In this document: positions 22,153 through 29,923 of the stretch, piece after piece
Numbering within the stretch: the stretch's first letter is position 1
How the letters are laid out: each line of letters opens with the position of its first letter
NCBI GenBank assembly: GCA_016210495.1
Contig: JACQUC010000193.1
Coordinates: forward strand, 1 to 39,164
DNA length: 39,164 nt
Source: Chloroflexota bacterium
Lineage (GTDB): Bacteria > Chloroflexota > FW602-bin22 > JACPRP01
Reading direction: 5' to 3'
Position numbers and translations under genes: made by a program
The notes under the pieces: model-generated
What the model saw: only the letters and a program-made list of their open reading frames with translations
Told to the model about the DNA's origin: nothing
Database searches by the model: none

Positions 22153-25100
22153 TCAGCGTGCCGCGACCACGTGTCGAAAAGCATCTGTCGTGGTTGGGCT
22201 CGGGCTGATGCCGAGCTCTTCTTTCAAGATGCGCTCACAATCGCAGTACTGTCTGGCCGCTGCCGGCCGGTTGCCGATCTTTCCGTATAGCAGGATCAAT
22301 TCCCGGTGGATATCCTCGCGGGTGTTGTCGATGGACAGGATCTTTCTCAGACGCATCTCCGCCGAATGATGGTCTCCGAGTTGAAGATATGACTGGGCCA
22401 GCCGCGCCAGCGCGCCGAGATAGACCTCGTTCAACTCCTCTCGCTCCGGCACACACCATTCCTCGTATGGCAGGCCAGACAAAAGCTCGCCCGCATAGAT
22501 TCTCAATGCCTGCTCGTATCGGGAGATGCCATCCCTTACGTCCGAGCACCGGCGCGCCGCTTCTATGGTCTCCCTGAATACTTCGACATCCACCATCCCG
22601 CCGGCGCCCGTGTCGAAGAAGTAGCAGTCGTTGCTGTAAGTGATGTATTGAAACGAGCCCGATTGCTGCGATAGGGGATCGAGGTATTCGCGAAGCTGAT
22701 GGATCGTTACGTGAAGATTGTTGCGAGCTGCCTCGCAATCCATCTCGGGAAAGAGCTTTTCGATGAGAACATCTCGGTGCACGCCGTGCCTTCGGTTCAG
22801 GGCAAGGCAGGCCAGCAGGGAGACCGCCTTCCGCCGTTTCCACGTCCCCGTGTCGACGGTGTCCGTCCCCCGCTGCACGACGACCGGCCCGAGCAAGAGG
22901 ATTTTGAGGGGTGGCAGAGGGCGGCGACGGAGCGCCGTGATAGCCTTCTGTGCCTCCAGCCGAACGCGCTCGTCCGGGTCTTTGCTCAGCGCCGGGAGCC
23001 AGTAGACGGCCTTGAAATCGCCGATGGCGCCCAGTATTCTGGCGCATAACGCCCTGGCGACTCCATCGAGATTGGGAAGCCTCGCAACGATGGCTTCCGT
23101 CGCCGCTTCACCCATGCCGGCCAAGGTCTTCTCGGCGAATGCCACGTTTATGTTCCACCCCAGGGCATCGACTAGCAACTGCGAGGAAAGACGGGGCTCA
23201 TCGCCGAACACGCGAGCGTAGTCGTTCTCGGCGGCGAGATAAAGGGCAGCGCGCAGATGCTGCCGCAGCGAATCAAGATTTCCCAAATTCCTTTGGACGA
23301 CAGCCAGCCAGTAATGGGTCCAGGCCAGGTTATACTTGTCCTTGGCGCGCAAGAAAAAGGACAGCGCCTCTGAAAGGGCACGAAGCGCCTCTTCCGGCTC
23401 GGCATACGCTTGAGCCCCGCCGAGAGACCGGAGCGCGAAGGCGCGTAGCCAGCGATCCTTGCTGCCCACGACCAGGTCCTGGGCCTGTCTCACGAAATGG
23501 ACGGCGAGCGCGGTATCCCCCTGGCGCCGGTGTACGTCACCTATGCCTAGAAGAGAAACGACCATTACGCGGACGACCCCGCCGGACTTTGCTAGGCTGA
23601 GGGCTTTATGATAGTGCTGGAGCGGCTCCGCGGGATCGCCACCAAGTTGGAAAATCGCGCCGGCCTTGGCACTCATTGCCCGGGCTTCCTGGAAGATCGA
23701 CCCGATTTGCCGTGCCATAGCTATTCCGACCTCCGCGTTCCGCAGGCACTCGTCGTAGCGGCCCATATGTTGGAGATAGATGGCTCTGAGACAATAGCAC
23801 TCGGCGAGCCGGTAGTGATCTTGCAGGTCGCGGGCAAGGTCCTCGGCGGCTTGGAGAAGGTCCAATACCTCGCGAAAATCCCCGCGCACCCAGAATGTGT
23901 AGACCCCGGGGCAAATGAGCGCGTCGAGCTGCTTCATCCGATTGCCCTTCGCTTCATATATCTGCATCGCGGCGCGGTACAACTCCAGCGCCGTGTCGGA
24001 GTCGCCCCCGGAAAGGTGGTAGACGGCGAGACTTCTCATGCCATCGGGGTCGTGGGCGGCAGAGAGGTGCTGGCTGTCGGTCGGGGGACGGCCGCTGAGC
24101 GCATCGGCGCGCGGGAGGATCGACTGGCCGACGATGGTCAGCTCGAACTTGGCGGACAATGCCTCGCTTGCCCGAACCCAATCGTCGATTCGGCTGTATA
24201 GATCATACGCCTTTTCGTACAACGCGACAGCCTCAACCAGTTTCCCGAGAATCCTCGATGCCTCAGCAACCGCCATAACGAGGTCGGGATGACCGTCGCG
24301 GACGTCAGAAGGCAGCCGCGCCACGAGCTCGATCACCTTGTCTGGCCCCTCCGCTTTCAACCAGTCGAAGGCGCAATGGGCGATTAACCGCGCGGCGCAT
24401 TCGTAGTCCTGTGCTTCGAGGTGGTGATTCGCAGCTTCCAAGTGGTTGTGGTTAGACTCGAAGTGCGCCGCGGCCCGTCGGTGCAGCGCACGAAGCTTGT
24501 TAGGGTCGCGAGACAGCCGACGGAGCAAAAACGTTCGGAACACGGGGTGAAGCTCGTAGGAATCCGCACCCTCCTGACACAGAAACAGACCCGCCGCATA
24601 GGCTCGCTTCAGGAGGGCCGATGAATTCGTCGCTTCGAGCACGAAATCGCACGTGGAGCCGTTCAGCCTTGTCAGGACCGACGCTCGAGTCAAGAAAGTC
24701 CTGAGTGCGGGTGAAATCCTGGCCATAACCTCGTGGTCGCAATACGCGGCCAGCGCCGCGTATTGCGGGCTCGTTGGGTTAGGAGCAGGGGGCCACCCGC
24801 CCTCCACCGAGGTCGCCATAGTGATTCCAACAGCCCAACCTCGTGTCTTCGCCAGGATGGCGTCTACCACTTCCGGCTTGGCGGAACAGCCCGCACGCTC
24901 GGCGAGCTCAACGGTCTCCGCGCGGTTGAACCTGAGCTCCTCTTGGCCGATGATGGACGCCTGGCGACTGGCTCGGAGCTTGGCAAGAGCGTCGATGCGG
25001 GGCGTCCCACGGCAGGAGATGACGACACGCGTAGTGAATGGCAGGTAGCACAGCAGGTAATCCAGCGCATGGTTGATCCACCGGCTGGATTCCACTTCGT

Positions 25101-25518
25101 CATAGCCGTCTAATATCAACACCAAGGGAGGCGCTTTCCGCTCGGCCAGTTCGTTAACCATCGCCGCCAGCAGCATCTCCGTTGGCACATCTTCGCCCGC
25201 CGCAAGCCTGCCCCTCATTCGGTCACAAAAACCGTCGAGCTGAAGTGCAAATCCGGCCATCAGGTGAAGAATGAAGCAAGAAATCTCGCGGTCGCGGCGG
25301 TCCAAGCTGTACCAGATAACGTCCCGGCGAGCCCCGGCGAACTGCCGTAGGAGCGTCGTCTTGCCGTAGCCCGCGGGGGCTGAGACCAGCGTGATGCGTT
25401 GCTCCAGGGAGGAGTTCAACAAACCGACCAGCCGCGGCCTGGGAATAGCCCCTGGCGGCAAATGAGGTGCCTGGAGTTTGGTGGCGATAACCTGGACATC
25501 TGGCTTCTCAGGCAGCAT
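22153..25518 (-). CDS. Large STAND ATPase-TPR-SARP transcriptional regulator
   Basis: The protein has 1,121 residues. The N-terminal MalT-like STAND ATPase has Walker A VSAPAGYGKTTLL (Lys53) and a Walker B-like VLILDGYDEVES (about 125-136). The middle is helical with many TPR-like units (for example ALELYRAAMQIYEAKGNRMK), then a short HEAT-like piece. The last 255 residues are a SARP module: a winged helix of OmpR type (GTWKRRKAVSLLACLALNRR, VLIEKLFP) plus a BTAD domain (EEWCVPEREELNEVYLGALA). No LuxR helix-turn-helix is present. ATG 25518 lies 11 bases inside the nucleotidyltransferase gene. It should sense an inducer through the TPRs and bind DNA with the SARP part; targets unknown. Confidence 0.9.
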   Translation of the reverse strand: MLPEKPDVQVIATKLQAPHLPPGAIPRPRLVGLLNSSLEQRITLVSAPAGYGKTTLLRQFAGARRDVIWYSLDRRDREISCFILHLMAGFALQLDGFCDRMRGRLAAGEDVPTEMLLAAMVNELAERKAPPLVLILDGYDEVESSRWINHALDYLLCYLPFTTRVVISCRGTPRIDALAKLRASRQASIIGQEELRFNRAETVELAERAGCSAKPEVVDAILAKTRGWAVGITMATSVEGGWPPAPNPTSPQYAALAAYCDHEVMARISPALRTFLTRASVLTRLNGSTCDFVLEATNSSALLKRAYAAGLFLCQEGADSYELHPVFRTFLLRRLSRDPNKLRALHRRAAAHFESNHNHLEAANHHLEAQDYECAARLIAHCAFDWLKAEGPDKVIELVARLPSDVRDGHPDLVMAVAEASRILGKLVEAVALYEKAYDLYSRIDDWVRASEALSAKFELTIVGQSILPRADALSGRPPTDSQHLSAAHDPDGMRSLAVYHLSGGDSDTALELYRAAMQIYEAKGNRMKQLDALICPGVYTFWVRGDFREVLDLLQAAEDLARDLQDHYRLAECYCLRAIYLQHMGRYDECLRNAEVGIAMARQIGSIFQEARAMSAKAGAIFQLGGDPAEPLQHYHKALSLAKSGGVVRVMVVSLLGIGDVHRRQGDTALAVHFVRQAQDLVVGSKDRWLRAFALRSLGGAQAYAEPEEALRALSEALSFFLRAKDKYNLAWTHYWLAVVQRNLGNLDSLRQHLRAALYLAAENDYARVFGDEPRLSSQLLVDALGWNINVAFAEKTLAGMGEAATEAIVARLPNLDGVARALCARILGAIGDFKAVYWLPALSKDPDERVRLEAQKAITALRRRPLPPLKILLLGPVVVQRGTDTVDTGTWKRRKAVSLLACLALNRRHGVHRDVLIEKLFPEMDCEAARNNLHVTIHQLREYLDPLSQQSGSFQYITYSNDCYFFDTGAGGMVDVEVFRETIEAARRCSDVRDGISRYEQALRIYAGELLSGLPYEEWCVPEREELNEVYLGALARLAQSYLQLGDHHSAEMRLRKILSIDNTREDIHRELILLYGKIGNRPAAARQYCDCERILKEELGISPSPTTTDAFRHVVAAR

Positions 25519-25843
25519 AGAGGAGGTTTCCCTCCCGCCCGATAGTGGCGGGCAGCGAGGCAACGACCGACAGCTTCCGCTCGAAAACATCGCGACTCAT
25601 CACCCGAACGTCCACCGGCCAGCGGATGCCCCAAAGAACACCAGAGGCCCTTTGCTCGTAGCGATAGGACCTCTCGACAGGTTCGTCGAGAACTATCAGC
25701 ACGTCGTAGTCACTGTCGGGGGTGGCGTCACCCCTTGCCCGTGAGCCGAAGAGGTATATTCGCTCGGGCCGAAACTCGTCGACGAGACGGCGCACTATCT
25801 CGGCGAGTATTGGATCAGCGATCTCGATCACTTTCCCCGCCAT
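25508..25843 (-). CDS. Minimal nucleotidyltransferase (MNT) domain protein
   Basis: The 111-residue protein has the polymerase-beta-like motif LFGSRARGDATPDSDYDVLI (G-S then D-x-D at about residues 33-46) and a third Asp in WPVDVRVMS, so the active site seems complete. Proteins of this size often pair with HEPN proteins as toxin-antitoxin systems, where they add AMP to the partner. No HEPN gene is next to it; the following gene, overlapping by 11 bases, is the STAND-SARP regulator. ATG 25843 follows GGAGG at 5 bases and a promoter lies just upstream. Confidence 0.88.
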   Translation of the reverse strand: MAGKVIEIADPILAEIVRRLVDEFRPERIYLFGSRARGDATPDSDYDVLIVLDEPVERSYRYEQRASGVLWGIRWPVDVRVMSRDVFERKLSVVASLPATIGREGNLLYAA

Positions 25844-25861
25844 TATGGCCTCCGCGCTTAA

Positions 25862-25890
25862 CCTATACCACAGCCGATAAGAAATAACAA
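25862..25890 (-). promoter_or_regulatory. Promoter of the nucleotidyltransferase/STAND-SARP operon
   Basis: On the minus strand TTGTTA (25890-25885), a 17-base spacer ending TGG and TATAGG (25867-25862) form a promoter with an extended -10. The leader would be only about 12 bases long. Confidence 0.55.
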
Positions 25891-25912
25891 GCCTCCTTCA
25901 TCGTTTCTGAAA

Positions 25913-25929
25913 GTGCCCCATAAGGGCAC
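25913..25929 (-). terminator. Probable terminator after the DppC-like gene
   Basis: GTGCCC (25913-25918) and GGGCAC (25924-25929) pair around five bases; on the minus strand the stem is followed by TTTC. It begins 41 bases after the DppC-like stop and just before the nucleotidyltransferase promoter, a fitting place for a terminator, although the U-run is short. Confidence 0.45.
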
Positions 25930-25969
25930 GTATTGGTGGTTGGGCAGTGGCGTGGATGCAACAAAACCT

Positions 25970-26911
25970 CTACCGGTGCCGCAACTTGGGATCCAGGGCC
26001 TCTCGCAGCCCATCGCCCAGCAGGTTCACCGATAGCACCGCGATGAAGATGGCCATTCCGGGAAACACCGATAACCACCATGCCTCCCGCACGTACACTC
26101 TCCCATAGCTCAGCATCGCTCCCCACTCCGGCGAGGGCGGCTGCGCCCCCAGCCCGATGTAGCTCAACCCCGCCGTTACGTAGATCATCCCGCCCAGCAT
26201 CACCGTGCTGTACACGATCAGCGGCGCCGCGATGTTCGGCAGGATGTGACGCACCATTATCCGCCGGTCCGTCGCCCCGATCACCCGAGCCGCCGTCACG
26301 TACTCCAGGTTCTTGGCGCTCAGCACCGAGGCCCGCACGATCCGCGAATACCCTGGAATAGCGGATATCGCCAACGCTATTAGCACCGTCGTCAGACTCG
26401 GACCCAGCGCCGCCACGATGCTCAGCATTAGGAGTATCGACGGAAAGGCCAGGAACACGTCCATCACCCGCATTATGGCGGATTCCACGATCCCACCGTA
26501 GTAGCCCGCCACGAGCCCCAACCCGAGCCCGCCGGCCAGCGAGACCAGGATCGCCACCACTGCCACCCGTAGGGACTCCCGCCCGCCCCAGATCACCCGG
26601 CTCAGGATGTCCCGCCCCAGATCGTCCGTGCCAAACAAATGCGCCCCTCCCGGCACCACCACCAGGCTGTCGTAGTCCATCTTGGTGGGGTCGTAGGGAG
26701 CGAGCCACGGTGCCAGCAGCGTCACCGCCGCCAGCAGGACCAGCACCACCAGCCCGAACATCGCCAGCGGATTGTGCCGCAGTGACCTCCAGGCCAGGGA
26801 CCAGTGGCTCTGGCTGTAGATACGAATCCTCCTGGCCTGCAGCCGCTCCGCTCCGCTCGCCTCGTTCCGGGGGGCGATTCCGCCTTGCTTCCCATACGCC
26901 CTAGCGCTCAT
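25970..26911 (-). CDS. ABC transporter permease, DppC/OppC-like
   Basis: The 313-residue protein begins with a cytoplasmic tail and an OppC_N-type helix (SLRHNPLAMFGLVVLVLLAA), then LFGTDDLGRDILSRVIWGGR, a hallmark of DppC/OppC. The permease domain has the EAA loop YVTAARVIGATDRRIMVRHI and ends SVNLLGDGLREALDPKLRHR. About six membrane helices are visible. It should pair with the DppB-like protein at 26989-27915 to import oligopeptides, nickel complexes or other solutes. ATG 26911 has GAGG nine bases upstream. No DppD/DppF ATPase gene follows. Confidence 0.92.
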   Translation of the reverse strand: MSARAYGKQGGIAPRNEASGAERLQARRIRIYSQSHWSLAWRSLRHNPLAMFGLVVLVLLAAVTLLAPWLAPYDPTKMDYDSLVVVPGGAHLFGTDDLGRDILSRVIWGGRESLRVAVVAILVSLAGGLGLGLVAGYYGGIVESAIMRVMDVFLAFPSILLMLSIVAALGPSLTTVLIALAISAIPGYSRIVRASVLSAKNLEYVTAARVIGATDRRIMVRHILPNIAAPLIVYSTVMLGGMIYVTAGLSYIGLGAQPPSPEWGAMLSYGRVYVREAWWLSVFPGMAIFIAVLSVNLLGDGLREALDPKLRHR

Positions 26912-26923
26912 ATCCTTTTGCCT

Positions 26924-27015
26924 CTGCGCCAGCCGGATGCTCGGCTTTTACGTATCACCCTCAACCCTTACCCTTGACCCTCGACTCTCTAACCCTGCGC
27001 CAGTCGAATGCGCGG
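26924..27015. repeat. C-rich/G-rich repeat flanked by a 21-bp duplication at the dppB/dppC junction
   Basis: CTGCGCCAGCCGGATGCTCGG (26924-26944) and CTGCGCCAGTCGAATGCGCG plus one G (26995-27015) agree at 18 of 21 places. Between them (about 26956-26988), read on the minus strand, lies GGGTCAAGGGTAAGGGTTGA and more, the same kind of repeat as in the LarA-like gene. The right copy encodes the end of the DppB-like protein (IRLAQ); the left copy, between the genes, reads IRLAQRQKD in the same frame type. Confidence 0.7.
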
Positions 27016-27915
27016 GTCCAGGAACCCGTAAAGCAAATCCACCACCAGGTTGACCATCACAAACACCGTGGCCATGAACAGCACCATCCCCTGAATCTGC
27101 GGGTAATCGCGGTGGGATATGGCGTCGATGGCGAAGGTGCCCAGGCCCGGCCGGGCAAACACCGCCTCGATGAACACCGTTCCCCCCAGCATGTGCCCGA
27201 ACTGCAGCCCTATCACCGTCACTACCGGTATCAGCGCGTTGGGCAACACGTGGCGCACACTGACGATAAGATCGCGCAGGCCCTTGGCCTGCGCCGTCCG
27301 CACGTAGTCCTCGCGCAGCACCTCAAGGATGCACGAGCGGGTCAGCCGGGCGATCACCGCCGCGGGGGCCAGGCCCAGACAGAACGCCGGCAGGATCAGG
27401 TCCTTGGGCTCACCCCCTCCAAGGACCGAGACCCACCTGAGCTGGACTCCGAAGACGATAAGCAGAATTATGCCCAGCCAGAATGAGGGGACCGAGAGGC
27501 CGAAGAAGGCGATGACCATAGCCGCGCCGTCCACCAGCCTGCCCTTGGCCGTAGCCGCGATGGTGCCCAGGGAAACCCCGGTCACGATGGCGTAGGCCAT
27601 GGCGGCTACCGCCAGTTGGAGGGTAGGAGGAAGGTAAGCGAGAATCTCTCGGATAACCGGCGTCTGGCCGCGAAGGGAGTTCCCCAGGTTGCCGTGCAGG
27701 ACGTTCCACAGGTAGCGTCCGTACTGGACCAGGAAAGGGTCGTCCAGTCCCAACTGGTGCTTCAACTGCACTATCGCCTCTGGGGTGGCGTTTTCGCCCA
27801 GGAGCAACAGGACCGGGTCGACGGGCGTAGCCCGGGCGATGGCAAAAGAAAGAAACGAGGCGCCCAGCAGGATGGGAATCAGGGCCAGCAGCCGCCGGAG
27901 TACGTAGGTTGCCAA
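26989..27915 (-). CDS. ABC transporter permease, DppB/OppB-like
   Basis: The 308-residue membrane protein starts with the DppB hallmark MATYVLRRLLALIPILLGAS and has the loop DPVLLLLGENATPEAIVQLK, followed by YLWNVLHGNLGNSLRGQTPV. The EAA loop is YVRTAQAKGLRDLIVSVRHV, and the end is FLDPRIRLAQG. About six helices are seen. The start is TTG 27915 with GGAGG nine bases upstream. It has its own promoter at 28031-28059 although the binding-protein gene lies before it on the same strand. Confidence 0.92.
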   Translation of the reverse strand: MATYVLRRLLALIPILLGASFLSFAIARATPVDPVLLLLGENATPEAIVQLKHQLGLDDPFLVQYGRYLWNVLHGNLGNSLRGQTPVIREILAYLPPTLQLAVAAMAYAIVTGVSLGTIAATAKGRLVDGAAMVIAFFGLSVPSFWLGIILLIVFGVQLRWVSVLGGGEPKDLILPAFCLGLAPAAVIARLTRSCILEVLREDYVRTAQAKGLRDLIVSVRHVLPNALIPVVTVIGLQFGHMLGGTVFIEAVFARPGLGTFAIDAISHRDYPQIQGMVLFMATVFVMVNLVVDLLYGFLDPRIRLAQG

Positions 27916-28030
27916 AGGCCAGATCCTCCAGACTAGAAAGCCTTGCTCAGGCTCCTACGCAAGCCCGATGTCCAAATGGGAGGCGATTCGAATAAACCCT
28001 ATGAGACCAATGGAGTGACGTAGCCAACTG

Positions 28031-28059
28031 AGTGTAGCAGCCCAGGGTGCACCCGTCAA
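28031..28059 (-). promoter_or_regulatory. Promoter of the DppB/DppC-like permease genes
   Basis: On the minus strand TTGACG (28059-28054), a 17-base spacer and TACACT (28036-28031) form a good promoter, about 115 bases before the TTG start at 27915. It allows the permeases to be expressed apart from the binding protein. Confidence 0.6.
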
Positions 28060-28143
28060 GTTTCGTCACTTTCGGCCGGCCAGCGGCACCATCACCAAGC
28101 GCAGGGAGGTCTCATTGGTCTACTGGAGTAGAAATCAATGGTA

Positions 28144-28173
28144 GAGTGATGGAAGCTGTCACTCCCATCACTC
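28144..28173 (-). terminator. Hairpin between the binding-protein and permease genes
   Basis: GAGTGATGG (28144-28152) pairs perfectly with CCATCACTC (28165-28173) around 12 bases, 14 bases past the stop of the binding-protein gene. No U-run follows. It may partly end transcription or protect the 3' end of the abundant binding-protein mRNA. Confidence 0.5.
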
Positions 28174-28186
28174 CGTTCAATCGATG

Positions 28187-29902
28187 CTACCGCCCACCTT
28201 CGGTGTAGGCGGTTGTCAAAACAGGCCAGTTAAAAGTGTATTCGTTTGACGTAACACCCTTGAACCGATTGTTCAGAGCGTAGAACTTCTTCGGTGTGTA
28301 GAGAGGGACCACATATGCCTTTTCCACCGCCAGCTTCTGCGCATCGGCCAGATACTCCAAGCCCTTGGCTTCGCTGGCGGTCGTTATGGCCGCGGTTAAG
28401 AGATCATCCAGCTTGGGGTCTCTCACTTGGCTAAAATTCCAAGTTCCCATCATTGATGAGTGGAACATCGTCCTCATTAGCGTGATGCCATTGGGCTCGG
28501 TCGCGTTGTACCCGATGCCGAGGTCATATCTGCCGGCGATCATGTCCGCATTCGTTTCGTCACGCGGCGCCAATTGGAGATCCAGTTCGATTCCCAAAGC
28601 CTTGAACTGCTCCTTCACCATCTGCGCCACCGTTTCGTTGAACCCTTCGTGGGTATTAACCTTAAGGACGAACTTGAGCGGCTTGCCGTCCTTCTCTAGT
28701 GTTCCCCCACTCCCAGGGCTATAGCCGGCCTCCTTCATCAGAGCTTTGGCCTGGTTCAGATCGAACCCGTAGCCGATCTGCTCCGCCCCCGGCCAGTAGC
28801 CGTACACCCACTTGGGCAACGGCCCCTTCTGTTCCACGCCGTGGCCGAGCGCGGCCACCTTGATCATCGCCTGCCGGTCCAAAGCCAGATTGATAGCCTT
28901 GCGCACCCTCACGTCGTCCCACGGTGCCTTGCTGAGGTTCATGTACACCGCCGGATGCATGATTGCGTTGTAGTAATCAAGGATACTGACCTTGCCCGTG
29001 GCCTTCAGGCGATCGGCATCCTTGGCCTGTACGCTGGCCAGATCGATCTCTCCGGCCTCCAAGCCGGAAAGTATCGTAGCGTAGTCCTTGACCTGGCGAA
29101 ACTCCAGGTTTTGTAGATAGGGAGACTCAGAATGGTAGGCAGGCCCCCATTGGAAGTCGGGGTTTCGCTCAAGGACAACCTTGAGTCCCGTACGCAACTC
29201 CTTGAGTCTGAAGGGCCCTGAGAGCACCGGCTGCGTCGCGAACTTGTCCCCTAGGTTCTCGACGGCAACCTTGGGTAGCACCTGGGCGCGAGCGGGGGTC
29301 AAAGCCTTCCCAAATAGAAAAGTCGCGTCCGGCTTGGACAGCTTCAAGATCAGGGTATTATCGTCCGGAGCCTCGGCCGATGCAACCGCACCCCATTCGC
29401 GTGTGCCAGTTGGTGATTTGAGGGCCGGGTCCTTGTGCCGCTGGATGGTGTAGACATAATCCTTAGCCGTGATCGGCGTGCCATCGTGGAACTTCGCATT
29501 CTTCTTGAGCTTGAACTCGTAGGTCAGCCCGTCCTCCGATGCTTTCCAGCTCTCCGCCAAGGATGGGATGACCGCGCCGGTTTGCGGGTCTCTGGTCACG
29601 AGGCCCGATCCCAGGTAATTCAGCGGAAATGCGTTTTCCACCCCGCCCTGGCTTTGCGGATCCAGGGAGGCCGCTATCGCAGGTACCGCCCACACGAGTG
29701 TACCGCCTACTTGAGGGGCCGCGGCCTTGGGCGCCGGCGGTGCCGTCGCAGGTTTGTCCGATGCCGCCTTCGCGGGGGCTACTTCTTCCACCTTCGAGGG
29801 AGCAGATGTGGGAGCTGGTTGGGTGCCGCAGGCAGCCACAAGCAACGCACCCATTAGCAGTAAGGCAACTGCCATCGACCATACACGAACCAAAGCTAGC
29901 AT
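28187..29902 (-). CDS. Substrate-binding lipoprotein, SBP_bac_5 (peptide/nickel) family
   Basis: The 571-residue protein has a signal peptide with lipobox VAAC (Cys25) and an Ala/Pro/Lys-rich linker to about residue 63. It then shows family-5 features: GLVTRDPQTGAVIPSLAESW, the motif YEFKLKKNAKFHDGTPITAK and, later, VRKAINLALDRQAMIK. Such proteins bind peptides, nickel chelates or other large solutes for Dpp/Opp permeases. ATG 29902 has AAGGAGG eight bases upstream. The gene starts 21 bases after the flavoprotein stop, so it is co-transcribed with the catabolic genes, whose substrate it may deliver. Confidence 0.92.
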   Translation of the reverse strand: MLALVRVWSMAVALLLMGALLVAACGTQPAPTSAPSKVEEVAPAKAASDKPATAPPAPKAAAPQVGGTLVWAVPAIAASLDPQSQGGVENAFPLNYLGSGLVTRDPQTGAVIPSLAESWKASEDGLTYEFKLKKNAKFHDGTPITAKDYVYTIQRHKDPALKSPTGTREWGAVASAEAPDDNTLILKLSKPDATFLFGKALTPARAQVLPKVAVENLGDKFATQPVLSGPFRLKELRTGLKVVLERNPDFQWGPAYHSESPYLQNLEFRQVKDYATILSGLEAGEIDLASVQAKDADRLKATGKVSILDYYNAIMHPAVYMNLSKAPWDDVRVRKAINLALDRQAMIKVAALGHGVEQKGPLPKWVYGYWPGAEQIGYGFDLNQAKALMKEAGYSPGSGGTLEKDGKPLKFVLKVNTHEGFNETVAQMVKEQFKALGIELDLQLAPRDETNADMIAGRYDLGIGYNATEPNGITLMRTMFHSSMMGTWNFSQVRDPKLDDLLTAAITTASEAKGLEYLADAQKLAVEKAYVVPLYTPKKFYALNNRFKGVTSNEYTFNWPVLTTAYTEGGR

Positions 29903-29923
29903 TGTGTTACCTCCTTCTTTCAG

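Noticed and set aside
25863..26708. 281-codon open frame on the minus strand
   Set aside because: It lies almost wholly inside the DppC-like gene in another frame, has no recognisable domain, and its glycine/arginine-rich content is typical of GC-rich shadow frames.
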